NCBI GenBank assembly: GCA_907163345.1
Contig: CAJQUN010000022.1
Location: 4,836,001-4,900,000 of the forward strand
Length of the DNA stretch: 64,000 nucleotides
Source: Haberlea rhodopensis
Taxonomy: Eukaryota; Streptophyta; Magnoliopsida; Lamiales; Gesneriaceae
Reading direction: 5' to 3'
Shown: positions 45,691-57,971 of the stretch, piece after piece
Layout: every line of letters starts with the position of its first letter
Numbering within the stretch: the first letter of the stretch is position 1
Made by a program: the position numbers and the translations under genes
Notes under the pieces: model-generated
Databases searched by the model: none
What the model was told of the DNA's origin: nothing
The model's input: only the letters and a program-made list of their open reading frames with translations

Positions 45691-48084
45691 ATTTCAAAAT
45701 CTAACTTTCTCAATAGTTTTTAAGCATTATCCCCATGTTTTGTATTCGAGTTCATTTGTAGATTCTTGAAAGAATTTAAAACATATTTTCTATGATTTAG
45801 TTTATCACTCACAACCAATCTTATGCTAATAATATATTGTTTTCAATAATAATAGCTATCCAACCATGTCCAAGCATTCATCATAAATAGTCTAATTATC
45901 AATGTAATGATGAACCATAATGTGGGAATTGACTACTTTTAAGAAATTGATTAAGGTTACTAAATGTAACTAAATCATGCAATGGCCAATTGTCACACTC
46001 ACAACAACAATAAATGTGACAACAACAATAATTCTAGTGACAATTTGTACGTGTTACATGCTTGTATATTTAAATTATGATATGATCGTATAATCGATTT
46101 TTATTTAAATTAATTTTGAAGTTTGATCAATTTTTTGTCTTTGATTTACGATTTTTAAAATTAGTTTAATTTAACAATGTACAAAAATAAGCTGGCAGTT
46201 ATGATCATTTAGCACATTATAATTGACAAAAAGAGCAGAGACATTATGGTTATTTAGCATATTGTGATCTTGTAATTAACAAAATGAGCATGTACATTAT
46301 GATCATTTAATCACATTGTCATTATATACATATATTAGGGGATGAGGATTTTTCATATTGTTAGTTACATGACTCAAACATGAATCTTGGGCGACGACAA
46401 CCAAAGCGGCAAAGCATCTGGTGTCCCAATATATTGTTATGCTCGCGGAGAATTCATATCATTTTACATGAAAAACTTTTTTCAAGAAGCCATCTAAATT
46501 AGGACCAGTTAATAGTAAGGGCAATTTTGGGAAAATCGCCCTTGGTTTATGTAGTAAAGAATTTAAATTGCTTATTTATTTAAGTGTTGTAATTCTAAAT
46601 TTTGCACTCAGTTATAATTTTTTTGAAGTGATTATATACATTCGTAAGTCTACGTCAAAGCCTAATACATAATCTCTAACATTAAAAATATTTATAGTTA
46701 TTCTATTTTTTTTAACATGAATAAAATTATATTAGAAATACGTCAAATACAACGAGGCAGTTGAAACCACAAGCAATGACGCAACAAACCAAACAATGAC
46801 AAAAACATTAGCTATCAGTGGAGGAAAACTAAGTTACAAAGATTCACAGCAAAAGAAAACGTGATGGGCCAGAAGAGTGCAAAGTCTACCAGAGCCAATA
46901 CAGGTCCCCTCAAACCATACATCTAAGGACCCCAAGTCCTGATATCGTCATTAGTGCATTTGTCATCGTCATTAGTGCATACATTCGCATCATTAATGGA
47001 TTCTCATAACATGCTTATTAATTATAGCATGACTTCTATATAAATTTTTGAACGCAATCCCTCGTAAAACTCGATTTTTAACACAACTCAATTCATAGAT
47101 GTATACGCTTATTATTGCACTAATCACATTCTCAATTATCATGCAAAATTTATTCTTAAATAAATTGCATGCAACACCCAGATGAAAAGAGAAATCTTAA
47201 ATACTTATACAACACATATACACATATCATTATGCTCAAAAATGAGCATTAATTAAACATATATATATTTAAGTGTATAAAATCACGTTCCCAATATCAA
47301 TATGGGTACCTCGCTCCTAGGAGCATTCTCAATCAACTGCTCGAACTCATTTCCGAAGCCAACGTAGTACCTGCTTTACATGTTTCAATAGAAACAACCA
47401 CACACTGGTTGAGCATACCAATAACATAATCACATTATCATTGAATACACAATTAATAATTTACATAACATAAAGCTGCAATTTAAGATAATACTCCTTG
47501 GATATACCATAACCATATGGATCTCTCACGATGTTTATGTTCTCACAACAACCAAGATCATCAACTCCAAAATCAGCTAAATTATCACTACAACGATTTG
47601 TTGTTCTCATATGCATTAATCATCAGTTCTATAATCAATGATAACTAAATCATTTCAATAATGATTCATTAAATTCAGATACATCTCAGTCATTAATTCA
47701 TGGGTCATATTTCGTCATACCACATCGCCCGCTCCATAGCGGCAGCACCATAATCCCTTGCACGCTTGACAGCGGCGGCATCATAGCCATTGCTCGCTCA
47801 ACAGCGGCAGTATCATAACCATAGCACACTCAATGGCGGCGTCACACTAATTCATAGCATTTACCAATTCCGGACAACAATAATATATCATTCGTTAACC
47901 ATAACAATAATATATTTACTTATGCTCGTACGTCACATATACCTTAAAGTCGACAACATGATTTTAGGCGTCCTGATAATCGGATGTTCGTACATTATCT
48001 ATATTGAATATCAATTCAACATTAATATCTCAACAATAGCTCTCACAATTATACCGTATTTATTATACAAACTCGACATGCTTC
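45691..48084. other. Noncoding sequence, probably old retrotransposon LTR towards the right
   Basis: 45691-46900 is AT-rich without recognised features. At 47715-47850 a unit of about 37 bp based on gctcaacagcggcagcatca is repeated three to four times, like the 960-1170 block of the Tekay LTR. The segment continues on the other side of the Athila element at 57972. I infer an old gypsy LTR as the target. Confidence 0.4.
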
Positions 48085-49584
48085 TGGTAGCGTTTATCGT
48101 GTACGCCCAAATTAACCCTTCTTCAGTTAATGACAAAAATATGTAGTAGTGGAAGTAGGGATCGATCTCACAGGGAAGGTAAATTTATTTTGTGCCAAAA
48201 GTGAATAATAACAAGGGGGTTTTAGGATGAATGATTACTACTAAGCAAATTCTAAAATTAAACAAATTAACGAGATTACTAAAATGATTAAACTTATGAG
48301 AATGAAGCGATTCTTGGTTTCCAGGTAACCGTACTTTTGGAAAATTATCTTTTAGTCATCAAATCAAAACATTCGAATTCTTTCAATTATCTATCGATTG
48401 GAAATTCAATTCCTACTCATCTTATTCGTAGTCAAAGAGAAAACAGCATTCAATTCAACCCTTACCAAATCTCTAATCACCACTACAGCCGTTAATGATT
48501 AAATCAATGATAGTTTTCAAAACTAATGAGTTCGATAAATCTAATCAATGAAAACTACAGCCGTTAAAATTGATTACTCAACCGTTTCTCCTAAGAATTC
48601 AACAACACCTACAGCCGGTTAATTATTGATCTTAGTTATTTCTTAACAAACTATCGATTATGCAATTGAATATTAGGTAATCGGTCTAATACACAAACAC
48701 AACAATCATGGAATTCGAAATTTGAGAAACGAATTGAAATCGAAATATAATTCAACAATCAAACCAAATTCTCATAAAAGGTTCAATTCCAAAAGCAGGT
48801 ATCCCCTCAACCAAGAATCGAAGAGTTTTAGCCTAGCATAATTAAATCTAAAAACAATAAAAATTCAATGGAATACATTAAATAAATAAGGAAAAGAAAT
48901 TACTAATATAAATCACGATTTCGGCTTGTCGATTCCGGTTCCGTTCTTCGTTGTTCTTGAAGAAAACTTGAAAACAAATTAATCTAAAAGCTCCAAAATA
49001 TTCTAAAGTATCAAAAACTATGAAAAACTGCTGCTAATGAGGCCTCTCTTCGAGTTTTAGGGTATGGAAGTGATAAATATGGGATACAATCTTTTAAACA
49101 TGGTAAAAGACTCAATTTCCAAATTTCCGGACTCTTCGGCGATCGATCGCCTTGAATGTGGCGATCGATCGCTGCATTATTTTTTTTCGGAAAAATCATT
49201 GAGGCGATCGATCGCTATAAAGTGGCGATCGATCGCCGAGCTCCAGTAGACTTTGGCGATCGATCGCCACTTATTCGCGATCGATCGCTGACTCTTCAAA
49301 TTTGATGAAAATGTTTCTGTCCATAGGCGATCGATTTCCTCTTCCAGGCGATCGATTGCCATCTCCAAAATTACGTTTTTGCCCTTTTCTTGATCAACTT
49401 TGAGTCATTGTCATGTCCATGTCTCTTCTTGGTCTTTACACATCGTTTTTAGCTCGTTTTCTTCGATTGTACCTATAATTACACAAATATACGATTAGGT
49501 AGCATACGTATCAATTTATCCATCAAAACCTACCAAATCGTAGACAATTAAGCACTAAAGATGTGTCTATTTCTAGTCACATCA
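48085..49584 (-). repeat. Athila 3' LTR
   Basis: 1500 bp. It begins on the minus strand TGATGTGACTAGAAATAGAC at 49584 and ends CTACCA at 48085. A minus-strand purine tract (GTATGGGGGAGTT, 49585-49597) precedes it. At 49138-49365 are eight GGCGATCGATCGCC-type palindromes. Confidence 0.95.
49138..49365. repeat. GATCGATC palindrome cluster in the Athila 3' LTR
   Basis: Eight sites of the form ggcgatcgatcgcc or with one or two changes at 20-50-bp spacing; the matching cluster in the other LTR is at 57525-57752. Confidence 0.95.
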
Positions 49585-51014
49585 AACTCCCCCATACTTA
49601 CTCTTTACTCGACCTCGAGTAAACAAATAAAACTACAATATTTTTGTTTGGCTCATAGATTCATAACAAAGCAACTTGTCCTCACTTTAATGCCTCAACA
49701 ATTTGAACATGCATAATAATGAACGGCGGTGAAAAGTTAACAGTGGAACAAGTTCAATCCCTAAACATTTCGTACCCAACGAAGTAGTGAACGTGTGTGT
49801 GTGGTCATAAACAAGTGTTGTGTACAAATTATAGATCCAAAATATGCAAAGTCATAATAGTTCAAGTCATACACTAACACAAATATAAGCTCACTTGCAC
49901 ACTCTTCTCCACTATCTTAGCTACTTTGCAAACACAAATCAAGTAGGTCTTTATTAGCTTGTATCTTGGCCTAGGTATTGGCTTATGAAAGAAATGGTAA
50001 GGATATTCAAACAAGAGAGTATGATGAAATGCACACTAAAAGCTTCTCTTCTTGTATGAATTTTTCAACTATGTTCTTTTTCACAAGGTTTATTTCAACA
50101 CTTTTCTTCTTTTGTGCCTTGGCTCCCATTGGAGTCATATTTTTATCTATTTTTTTTTCAAGGCATCTCTTTTTCTTTCATGCATTCCATTTTTTTGACA
50201 ATTAAACTCACAAATATACTTCAACGATTCCCAAGTGCATTTGAATGAAACACATCATACTCCCTTAAAAGGTATGGATTAAAATCACATTTAGGCTTAA
50301 AGGCTAGGATGATAAGCTAGTCAAGAAATGTTGAATGGGGGTCTTTAGTATGCTTAGCATACTACCATTCTTGTACATTTAAGGCTCAAAATAGGGACTA
50401 GAGAATGATTTTGTTTACATGGTAGGCTTGAAAGGCTCAAACGCATCAAAGATTGCCTATATCACTTTCATGTTTGCAAGTAGTCTAGACATACGCCTCA
50501 AAGAGCATGTAGTTAAGTTCTAGCATGTATTAGAGACTTCTTAAGACTATTACAAAGTTCACACAATCTTCACTAAGCTATGCACACTTCACAAGCCATG
50601 ACAATAATGTGCTCAAAATATTCAACTTACTAAGTTAAAGTACACTTTGCTTTAGAGTTCAAAGTGTTCCAAAGTTAACAATTCACCTATGTTCAAAAGC
50701 ATGCATGATATCAATTAGGTTTCATCATGGGCTAGTGATTCTAAGCATGTGTTCATTACTAACTATGAGCTCAAAATTTTCAAATTTTTCGATTTTTTTG
50801 TATTTTTGCAATAAGAAAAATAATAACACACTACTAATCCCTCCCCCATACTTAAATCTTACATTGTCCCCAATGTAAGGTAAAAGACAAGAGAAAAGAA
50901 AAGTTTAACTAAAAAGCAATAAAATAAAAGGGTAAAAGGGAAACTAACTCCCATTGGGTTGCCTCCCAAGCAGCGCCTCTGTTTAACGTCGGTGGCCCGA
51001 CGCTATCCCCTTCC
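49585..51014 (-). other. Athila region between integrase and the 3' LTR
   Basis: About 1.4 kb with no long open frame on the minus strand. In some Athila elements this place holds an envelope-like ORF; none is seen here. The conserved motif gcgctgcttgggaggcaacc (complement of about 50955-50976) follows shortly after the polyprotein stop. Confidence 0.7.
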
Positions 51015-52410
51015 TCAGTCGAAGGTAGGTGAGTCTTCTAGAGACACCTTGATGTCTACTCGTCCTCCGTCTTCATCTTGGACACCTTCATAATAGTGCT
51101 TCAATCGGTGACCATTCACTGTGAATGTCTTCGTGGTGTCCAAACTCTGAATCTCAACTGCACCATAGGAAGACACATTAGTAACTACATAAGGACCATG
51201 CCACCTGGAACGAAGCTTACCTGGAAATAGACGAAGGCGGGAATGGTAAAGGAGAACTTTCTGACCAACTTCAAAATGCCTCCTAGAGATCATCTTGTCG
51301 TGAAAATCCTTTGTCTTCTCCTTGTAACATCTGGCATTTTCATATGCCTCATTTCGAATCTCCTCGAGCTCTTGCAATTGCAGCTTCCTATGCACTCCAC
51401 TTTCATCATAGTTCATGTTGAAGTTCTTCACTGCCCAGTACGCTTTGTGCTCCAACTCTACAGGAAGATGACACGGCTTACCAAAAATCACTCTATAAGG
51501 GGACATACCTATCGGGGTCTTGTATGCGGTCCTGTAGGCCCATAGTGCATCATCAAGTCTCAAGCTCCAATCTTTCCGTGTCGGGGTTGACGGTTTTCTC
51601 CAATATGGCTTTGATTTCTCGGTTGGAGACCTCAGCTTGGCCATTTGTTTGCGGATGATAGGCAGTGGAGGCCTTGTGAGTGACGTGGTATTTCTTGAAT
51701 AGACTTTCCACTGTCCGATTGCAGAAGTGTGTCCCTCGATCACTGATGATGGCTCGTGGGATTCCAAATCTAGAGAAAAGGTTATGCTTGATAAAATCTG
51801 CAACAACCTTGGAATCGTCAGTCCGGGTAGCTATAGCTTCCACCCATTTTGATACATAATCAACAGCAAGCAGTATATAGATATGACCAAAAGACATAGG
51901 AAAAGGTCCCATAAAGTCGATGCCCCACACATCAAAAATTTCAGAAATGAGAATGGGTTGTTGGGGCATCTCCTTTCTTTGGGAGAGATTACCTGTCAGT
52001 TGACATTGTGCACAGGTCTTGCAGAAAAGATATGAGTCACGAAATAGTGTGGGCCAAAAGAACCCACATTCCAGTACCTTTCTCGATGTCCTCTTTGCTC
52101 CAAAATGTCCACCACACGCATATGAGTGGCAAAATGTAAGAATGGCATTTACCTCTGTCTCGGGTATGCATCGTCGAATGATTTGGTCCGCACAGTTCTT
52201 CCATAAGTAAGGATCATCCCATACGTAGTACTTGGCGTCACTACGAATCTTGGCTCGTTGGGATCTAGAGAGTTCATGTGGTAGCACATTAGAAGCTAAA
52301 AAATTCACAAGATGAGCGTACCATGGTAAATTGTCGTGTATGGCGAAAAGGTGCTCATCCGGAAACTCCTCCTTCAAACACAGCTCATCGTCCAAATGTG
52401 GTAGACGGCT
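51015..52410 (-). pseudogene. Athila integrase
   Basis: The zinc-binding HHCC part begins near 52240-51990 (FCHSYACGGHFGAKRTSRKV, CKTCAQCQLTG). The catalytic triad is present: D in GIDFMGPFP, D in IISDRGTHF and E in GQAEVSNREIKAIL. A frameshift near 51560-51600 separates the core from the C-terminal part (SLRLDDALWAYRTAYKTPIG, GPYVVTNVSSYGAVEI), which ends at 51015. Integrase joins the cDNA to host DNA. The residues are kept but the frame is not. Confidence 0.93.
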
Positions 52411-53739
52411 TTAGTGGTCCGCTACTTTGTTCTCGCTGCCCTTCTTATCTTTGATTTGGATGTCGAATTCACTCAAGAGCAAAATCCATCTTATTAACCT
52501 TGGTTTTGCCTCCTTCTTCGTCATCAGGTAGCGAAGAGCTGCATGATCAGAATAAACAATCACTTTAGTACCAAGTAAATAAGATCTAAATTTTTCAAGA
52601 GCAAAAACAACTGCTAATAGCTCCTTCTCAGTAGTAGAGTAGTTGCGTTGGGCGTCATTCAAGGTTTTGGATGCGTAGTAGATGGCATGTGAAGCATTGC
52701 CCTCTTTTTGTCCCAAGACAGCACCAACCACATAATCACTTGCATCGCACATGATCTCGAAAGGCTTGTTCCAGTCGGGTGGTTGGATAATAGGGGTAGA
52801 AGTCAATGACTTCTTCAGTGTATCAAAAGCGCTCTTGCCTTCGTTAGTCATCTCAAACGGGACATCCTTTTGTAGTAGCTTACACAAAGGTGTAGCGATC
52901 TTGGCAAAGTCTTTGATGTACCTCCTGTAAAAACCTGCATGACCAAGAAATGAGCGCACATCCCGAACACAAGTAGGATAAGGCAAAGATTGCATGACAT
53001 CAATTTTCGCCTTATCGACCTCTATACCATTTGCAGATACAACATGACCTAGCACTATACCTTGTTCGACCATAAAATGACATTTTTCAGAATTTAAAAC
53101 AAGGTTAGTTTCAATGCACTTTTTCAAAACCAGTGTAAGGCTAGATAAGCAATCCTTGAATGAGTTACCGTAAACAGTAAAACCATCCATGAATACCTCT
53201 AAGATATGTTCAATAAACTCGGAAAAGATACTGACCATACACCGTTGAAAAGTAGCTGGGGCATTGCAGAGGCCAAAGGGCATGCGACGGTATGTGAATG
53301 TGCCGAACGGACATGTGAAGGTGGTCTTTTCTTGGTCCTCCGGAGCGATTGCAATCTGAAAATAACCCGAGTAACCGTCAAGAAAACAGTAAAATGAATG
53401 GCATGCTAACCTCTCAAGCATCTGATCAATAAAAGGTAGAGGGAAGTGGTCCTTTCGAGTCACAGCGTTGAGCTTCCGGTAGTCAATGCACACGTGCCAG
53501 CCATTTTGAATGCGTGTGGGTATAAGTTCATCATCTTTGTTCTTGATCACAGTAATACCGGTCTTCTTAGGAACCACTTGTACCGGACTAACCCATTGGC
53601 TATCAGATATAGGATATATCACGCCAACTGATAAGAGCTTCAGAATCTCCTCCTTCACCACATCCATCATGGGTGGGTTCAGCTTCCTTTGTGGTTGACG
53701 TGTGGGGCTTCCTCCTTCCTCTAGTAAAATCCGGTGCAT
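52411..53739 (-). pseudogene. Athila reverse transcriptase and RNase H
   Basis: An open frame of 442 codons includes RT motifs (WVSPVQVVPKK, CIDYRKLNAVTRKDHFPLPF, MPFGLCNAPATFQRCM) and RNase H (CDASDYVVGAVLGQ, TEKELLAVVFALEKFRSYL, YSDHAALRYL). At residues 184-187 the sequence is MDGF where the family has MDDF: codon 53182-53184 reads GGT instead of GAT, so the second catalytic Asp is lost. The frame ends with TAA (52411-52413) inside the RT-integrase linker and reads on afterwards. Family role: copying element RNA to DNA. Confidence 0.95.
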
Positions 53740-54560
53740 GCATGTGGAGGGACTTGATTCCCTTTATGTCTGCAATGGTCCAACCTATAGCAGTCTTGTG
53801 CTCCTTGAGCACATGAATCAGGTCCTTCTCTTGATCATCCCCCAACTTGCTGGAGATGATCACTGGTAGTGTATTACCTTCACCAAGGAATACGTACTTG
53901 AGATGAGTTGGCAGCGACTTAAGCTCGATTTTGGGTGCCTGCAAAACAGATGGGGGAATCCTGGTATTAGAAACAGGTAATGATATAAAAGAAACAGTAC
54001 CTGACTGAGATAGCTCAGGTGTATCATCCAGTGCGTCAACGGTGTGCTTCACTTCGTTCATGAGGGGTGGTGCTTCGTCTTCCTTCTCCATGTCCGTGGT
54101 AAGAGTGCTTTCCAGTTCATCTTTCCCTGTATTCTCAAAAACTTCCTGGGACAGGTAATCAATAACATCAACAGAGTACACAGTATCATCATTATTGCAA
54201 GGATATTTCATGGCATCATAGATGTTAAATGTAACAATCTCACCATCAAATTCCATAGTGAGGGTACCACTATGCACATCTATCTTAGTCTTAGATGTTT
54301 TGAGAAACGGTCTTCCTAACAATATAGGACTACTCTTATCACCATTTTCCATGTCAAGGATATAAAAATCAGCAGGGAAGACTAGTTCATTTACTTGCAC
54401 CGACACATCTTCAATCAAACCCCTAGGATATGCACTAGATCTATCCGCTAATTGAATTACCACTCCAGTATGACTCAAGGGACCAAGTTGTAGAGAAGCA
54501 TATATGGAATAATGGCATAACATTAATTGATGCTCCTAGATCTAACATGGATTTTTCAAG
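53603..54560 (-). pseudogene. Athila protease and linker to RT
   Basis: The protease active site LDLGASINVMP lies near 54545-54515 at the end of the gag frame; a frameshift follows. The next frame starts near 54523 and includes the second protease half (SSPILLGRPFLKTSKTKIDV). The long acidic linker leads to KTAIGWTIADIKGI, the usual RT lead-in. A second frameshift near 53700-53725 leads into the RT frame. Confidence 0.9.
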
Positions 54561-56375
54561 TGGAGTGGTACCAATGGTGCATGGAATAGAGAACATACCT
54601 GGATCCTTACACTTGGCAGGGATTTTCCTCTGTATCACCGCTGAAATGTTTTCACCTAGTTCAACCTTCTGGGTTCCCTTCAATCGATGACTCCTCTTGG
54701 CAGTACACAATTCCTTTAGAAACTTCGTATAGCGAGGTACTTGTTGAATGGCGTCCAGCAATGGGATGTTTATCTCACATCTTCGGAAGGTCTCATACAA
54801 TCCTTTGAGTCCAGCGTCCTTCCTGTTATCTTTCAAGGCTTGGGGAAAAGGGGGTGGTACTTTATACTCAGAAAAAGAAGGGGGCTTACCTTTTGGTGCC
54901 TCGTGTGCTATCCCGGTCTTTCCTCCAACTTCCTTTTCTTTTTCTTCCTCACCTTTTGATGGTTCTTTCTCTATCTCATCTGATACCTCCAATTCCTTCC
55001 CACTCCTAGTTGTGACTGCATTGACATTTTCTCTCGGATTCACCACTGTTTGGGATGGTAGTGTGGTTGATCCGGTTGCTTCAACTCTATTAAGTGCAGT
55101 GGCTATTTGACCCACTTGGGTATTCAAGGTTTGAATGCTCGATCTTGTTTCCTGTTGAAATTTAGTAACATTGTGAGCAAGATCTTGAATTATAAACTCT
55201 AACCTGTCAGTAGTAGAAGGATAATTGGGTTGTTGTTGTGCCCTCTGAAAAGGTGGTCTGTATGGCGGAGGGTGTTGTTGTGGCTCTTGAGGAGGAACGT
55301 GATTTATCGATTGCGGTCCATAACTCAAGTTAGGGTGGTCTCTCCATCCTGGATTGTATGTGTTGGAGTAAGGGTCATGTCTTCGTTGGGGCTGTCTCGG
55401 AAATCCCCCTGGTGCATGCACTTGCTCAGCTGATGTCTCTTGAAGTGATGGACATGCATCAGTGGTATGACTCATCTCCAAACATATACCACAAGGTTTT
55501 ACCTTTCCCACATTGCCACCTGTCATACCACGCACAAGAAACGTCAAATCTATCAGTTGTTGTTCAAGGCTGGAAACATTTACCTCCCCTTGTTTCCTTT
55601 GTGCTGGTTCCTGTCGAAAGTTGCCAAACTGCTGTGAGTTGGCCGCCATGTTGGCTATCAAGCTCCGCGCATCATCCGGTGTTTTATCGACAAAGGCTCC
55701 CCCACTCGCAGCATCGACTAAGTTCCTGTCACTAGACAATAAACCTTCATAAAAGTATTGAATGAGTAAGTGTGCACTTATCTGGTGTTGTGGGCAACTT
55801 GCACACAACTTTTAGAAGCGTTCCCAATACTCATGCAATGTTTCTCCACTGAATTGTCTAATAGAGTAGATCTCCTTGCGTATGTTAGCCGCTCTTGATG
55901 CTGGAAAGTACTTCTCCAAAAATGTCCTTTGGAGGTCCGTCCATGTTGTGATGGATCCTGGTGACAGGTAGAATAGCCAGTCTTTCGCTGCGTCCTTTAG
56001 AGAAAAAGGGAAAGCCCTTAACTTGATCTGATCTTCAGTAATTCCCGTCGGTTTCATAGTGGTGCAAACCACATGAAACTCCATCAGATGATCCTCTCCT
56101 GCGAGTCCATGAAAAGAAGGCAACAAATGTATGAGTCCCGATTTAAGTTCAAAACTTACATTAGTTGCGAAAGCAGGAAAAGTTATGCAGAGAGGTTGTT
56201 GGTCCAAATCTGGATTGGCCAGTTGGCGTAGACTTTGGTTTGCAGCCATATCGTTCCTTTCCTCCGCTTCTTGTCTCCGAGTATCTCTCCTTCTTTGATG
56301 CAGCGTCCTCTCGATTTCTGGATCGTAATATGAATTATCCTTGTAATCAAACGATCCGCCTGTACTCATCAACAA
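54545..56375 (-). pseudogene. Athila gag
   Basis: Start MSTGGSFDYKDNSYYDPEIE near 56369. The retrotransposon gag domain (FHGLAGEDHLMEFH, AFPFSLKDAAKDWLFYL, FLEKYFPASRAANIRKEI) runs to a TAA at 55812-55814. Reading on gives KLCASCPQHQIS, IQYFYEGLL and MAANSQQFG, then a Cys-rich segment CGICLEMSHTTDACP, a knuckle-like motif. The single stop is the only break until the protease. Gag forms the particle around the RNA. Confidence 0.94.
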
Positions 56376-56446
56376 ACCTTAGTAGTAATGCGGGAAAACA
56401 GATATCAAAAACGAAATAAAAAAAATCGACACTAATAAATATTGCC

Positions 56447-56470
56447 TTCCCCGGCAACGGCGCCAAAATT
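56447..56470 (-). promoter_or_regulatory. Athila primer-binding site
   Basis: On the minus strand TGGCGCCGTTGCCGGGGA lies just after the end of the 5' LTR. It matches the well-known Athila/Tat primer site, complementary to a plant tRNA 3' end (commonly given as tRNA-Asp). Confidence 0.9.
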
Positions 56471-57971
56471 TGGTAGCGTTTATCGTGTACGCCCAAATTA
56501 ACCCTTCTTCAGCTAATGACAAAAATATGTAGTAGTGGAAGTAGGGATCGATCTCACAGGGAAGGTAAATTTATTTTGTGCCAAAAGCGAATAATAACAA
56601 GGGGGTTTTAGGATGAATGATTACTACTAAGCAAATTCTAAAATTAAACTAATTAATGAGGTTACTAAAATGATTAAACATATGAGAGTGAAGCGATTCT
56701 TGGTTTCCAGGTAACCGTACTTTTGGAAAATTATCTTTTAGTCATCAAATCAAAACATTCGAATTCTTTCAATTATCTATCGATTGGAAATTCAATTCCT
56801 ACTCATCTTATTCGTAGTCAAAGAGAAAACAACATTCAATTCAACCCTTACCAAATCTCTAATCACCACTACAGCCGTTAATGATTAAATCAATGATAGT
56901 TTTCAAAACTAATGAGTTCGATAAATCTAATCAATGAAAACTACAGCCGTTAAAATTGATTACTCAACCGTTTCTCCTAAGAATTCAACAACACCTACAG
57001 CCGGTTAATTATTGATCTTAGTTGTTTCTTAACAAACTATCGATTATGCAATTGAATATTAGGTGATCGGTCTAATACACAAACACAACAATCATGGAAT
57101 TCGAAATTTGAGAAACGAATTGAAATCGAAATATAATTCAACAATCAAACCAAATTCTCATAAAAGGTTCAATTCCAAAAGCAGGTATCCCCTCAACCAA
57201 GAATCGAAGAGTTTTAGCCTAGCATAATTAAATCTAAAAACAATAAAAATTCAATGGAAAATATTAAATCAATAAAGGAAAAGAAATTACTAATATAAAT
57301 CACGATTCCGGCTTGTCGATTCCGGTTCCGTTCTTCGTTGTTCTTGAAGAAAACTTGAAAACAAATTAATCTAAAAGCTCCAAAATATTCTAAAGTATCA
57401 AAAACTATGAAAAACTGCTGCTAATGAGGCCTCTCTTCGAGTTTTAGGGTATGGAAGTGATAAATATGGGATACAATCTTTTAAACATGGTAAAAGACTC
57501 AATTTCCAAATTTCCGGACTCTTCGGCGATCGATCGCCTTGAATGTGGCGATCGATCGCTGCATTATTTTTTTTCGAAAAAATCATTGAGGCGATCGATC
57601 GCTATAAAGTGGCGATCGATCGCCGAGCTTCAGTAGACTTTGGCGATCGATCGCCACTTATTCGCGATCGATCGCTGACTCTTCAAATTTGATGAAAATG
57701 TTTCTGTCCATAGGCGATCGATTTTCTCTTCCGGGCGATCGATTGCCATCTCCAAAATTACGTTTTTGCCCTTTTCTTGATCAACTTTGAGTCATTGTCA
57801 TGTCCATGTCTCTTCTTGATCTTTACACATCGTTTTTAGCTCGTTTTCTTCGATTGTACCTATAATTACACAAATATACGATTAGGTAGCATACGTATCA
57901 ATTTATCCATCAAAACCTACCAAATCGTAGACAATTAAGCACTAAAGATGTGTCTATTTCTAGTCACATCA
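56471..57971 (-). repeat. Athila 5' LTR
   Basis: 1501 bp, nearly identical to 48085-49584. It has its own GATCGATC cluster at 57525-57752. Transcription of the element would start here on the minus strand. Confidence 0.95.

Larger units (their letters stand above)
48085..57971 (-). mobile_element. Athila-lineage Ty3/gypsy retrotransposon, complete ends, broken frames
   Basis: 9887 bp with 1.5-kb LTRs at 48085-49584 and 56471-57971, flanked by identical gcttc (48080-48084 and 57972-57976). On the minus strand gag, protease, RT, RNase H and integrase follow in order. The primer site TGGCGCCGTTGCCGGGGA and the tail motif gcgctgcttgggaggcaacc are hallmarks of Athila/Tat elements. By eye the LTRs differ at about twenty positions, so the insertion is fairly recent. 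At least five stops or frameshifts and a changed RT active site make it inactive. Confidence 0.96.

Noticed and set aside
54044..55752. Plus-strand frames opposite Athila gag and pol
   Set aside because: Antisense shadows of a coding region; the minus-strand frames contain the domains.
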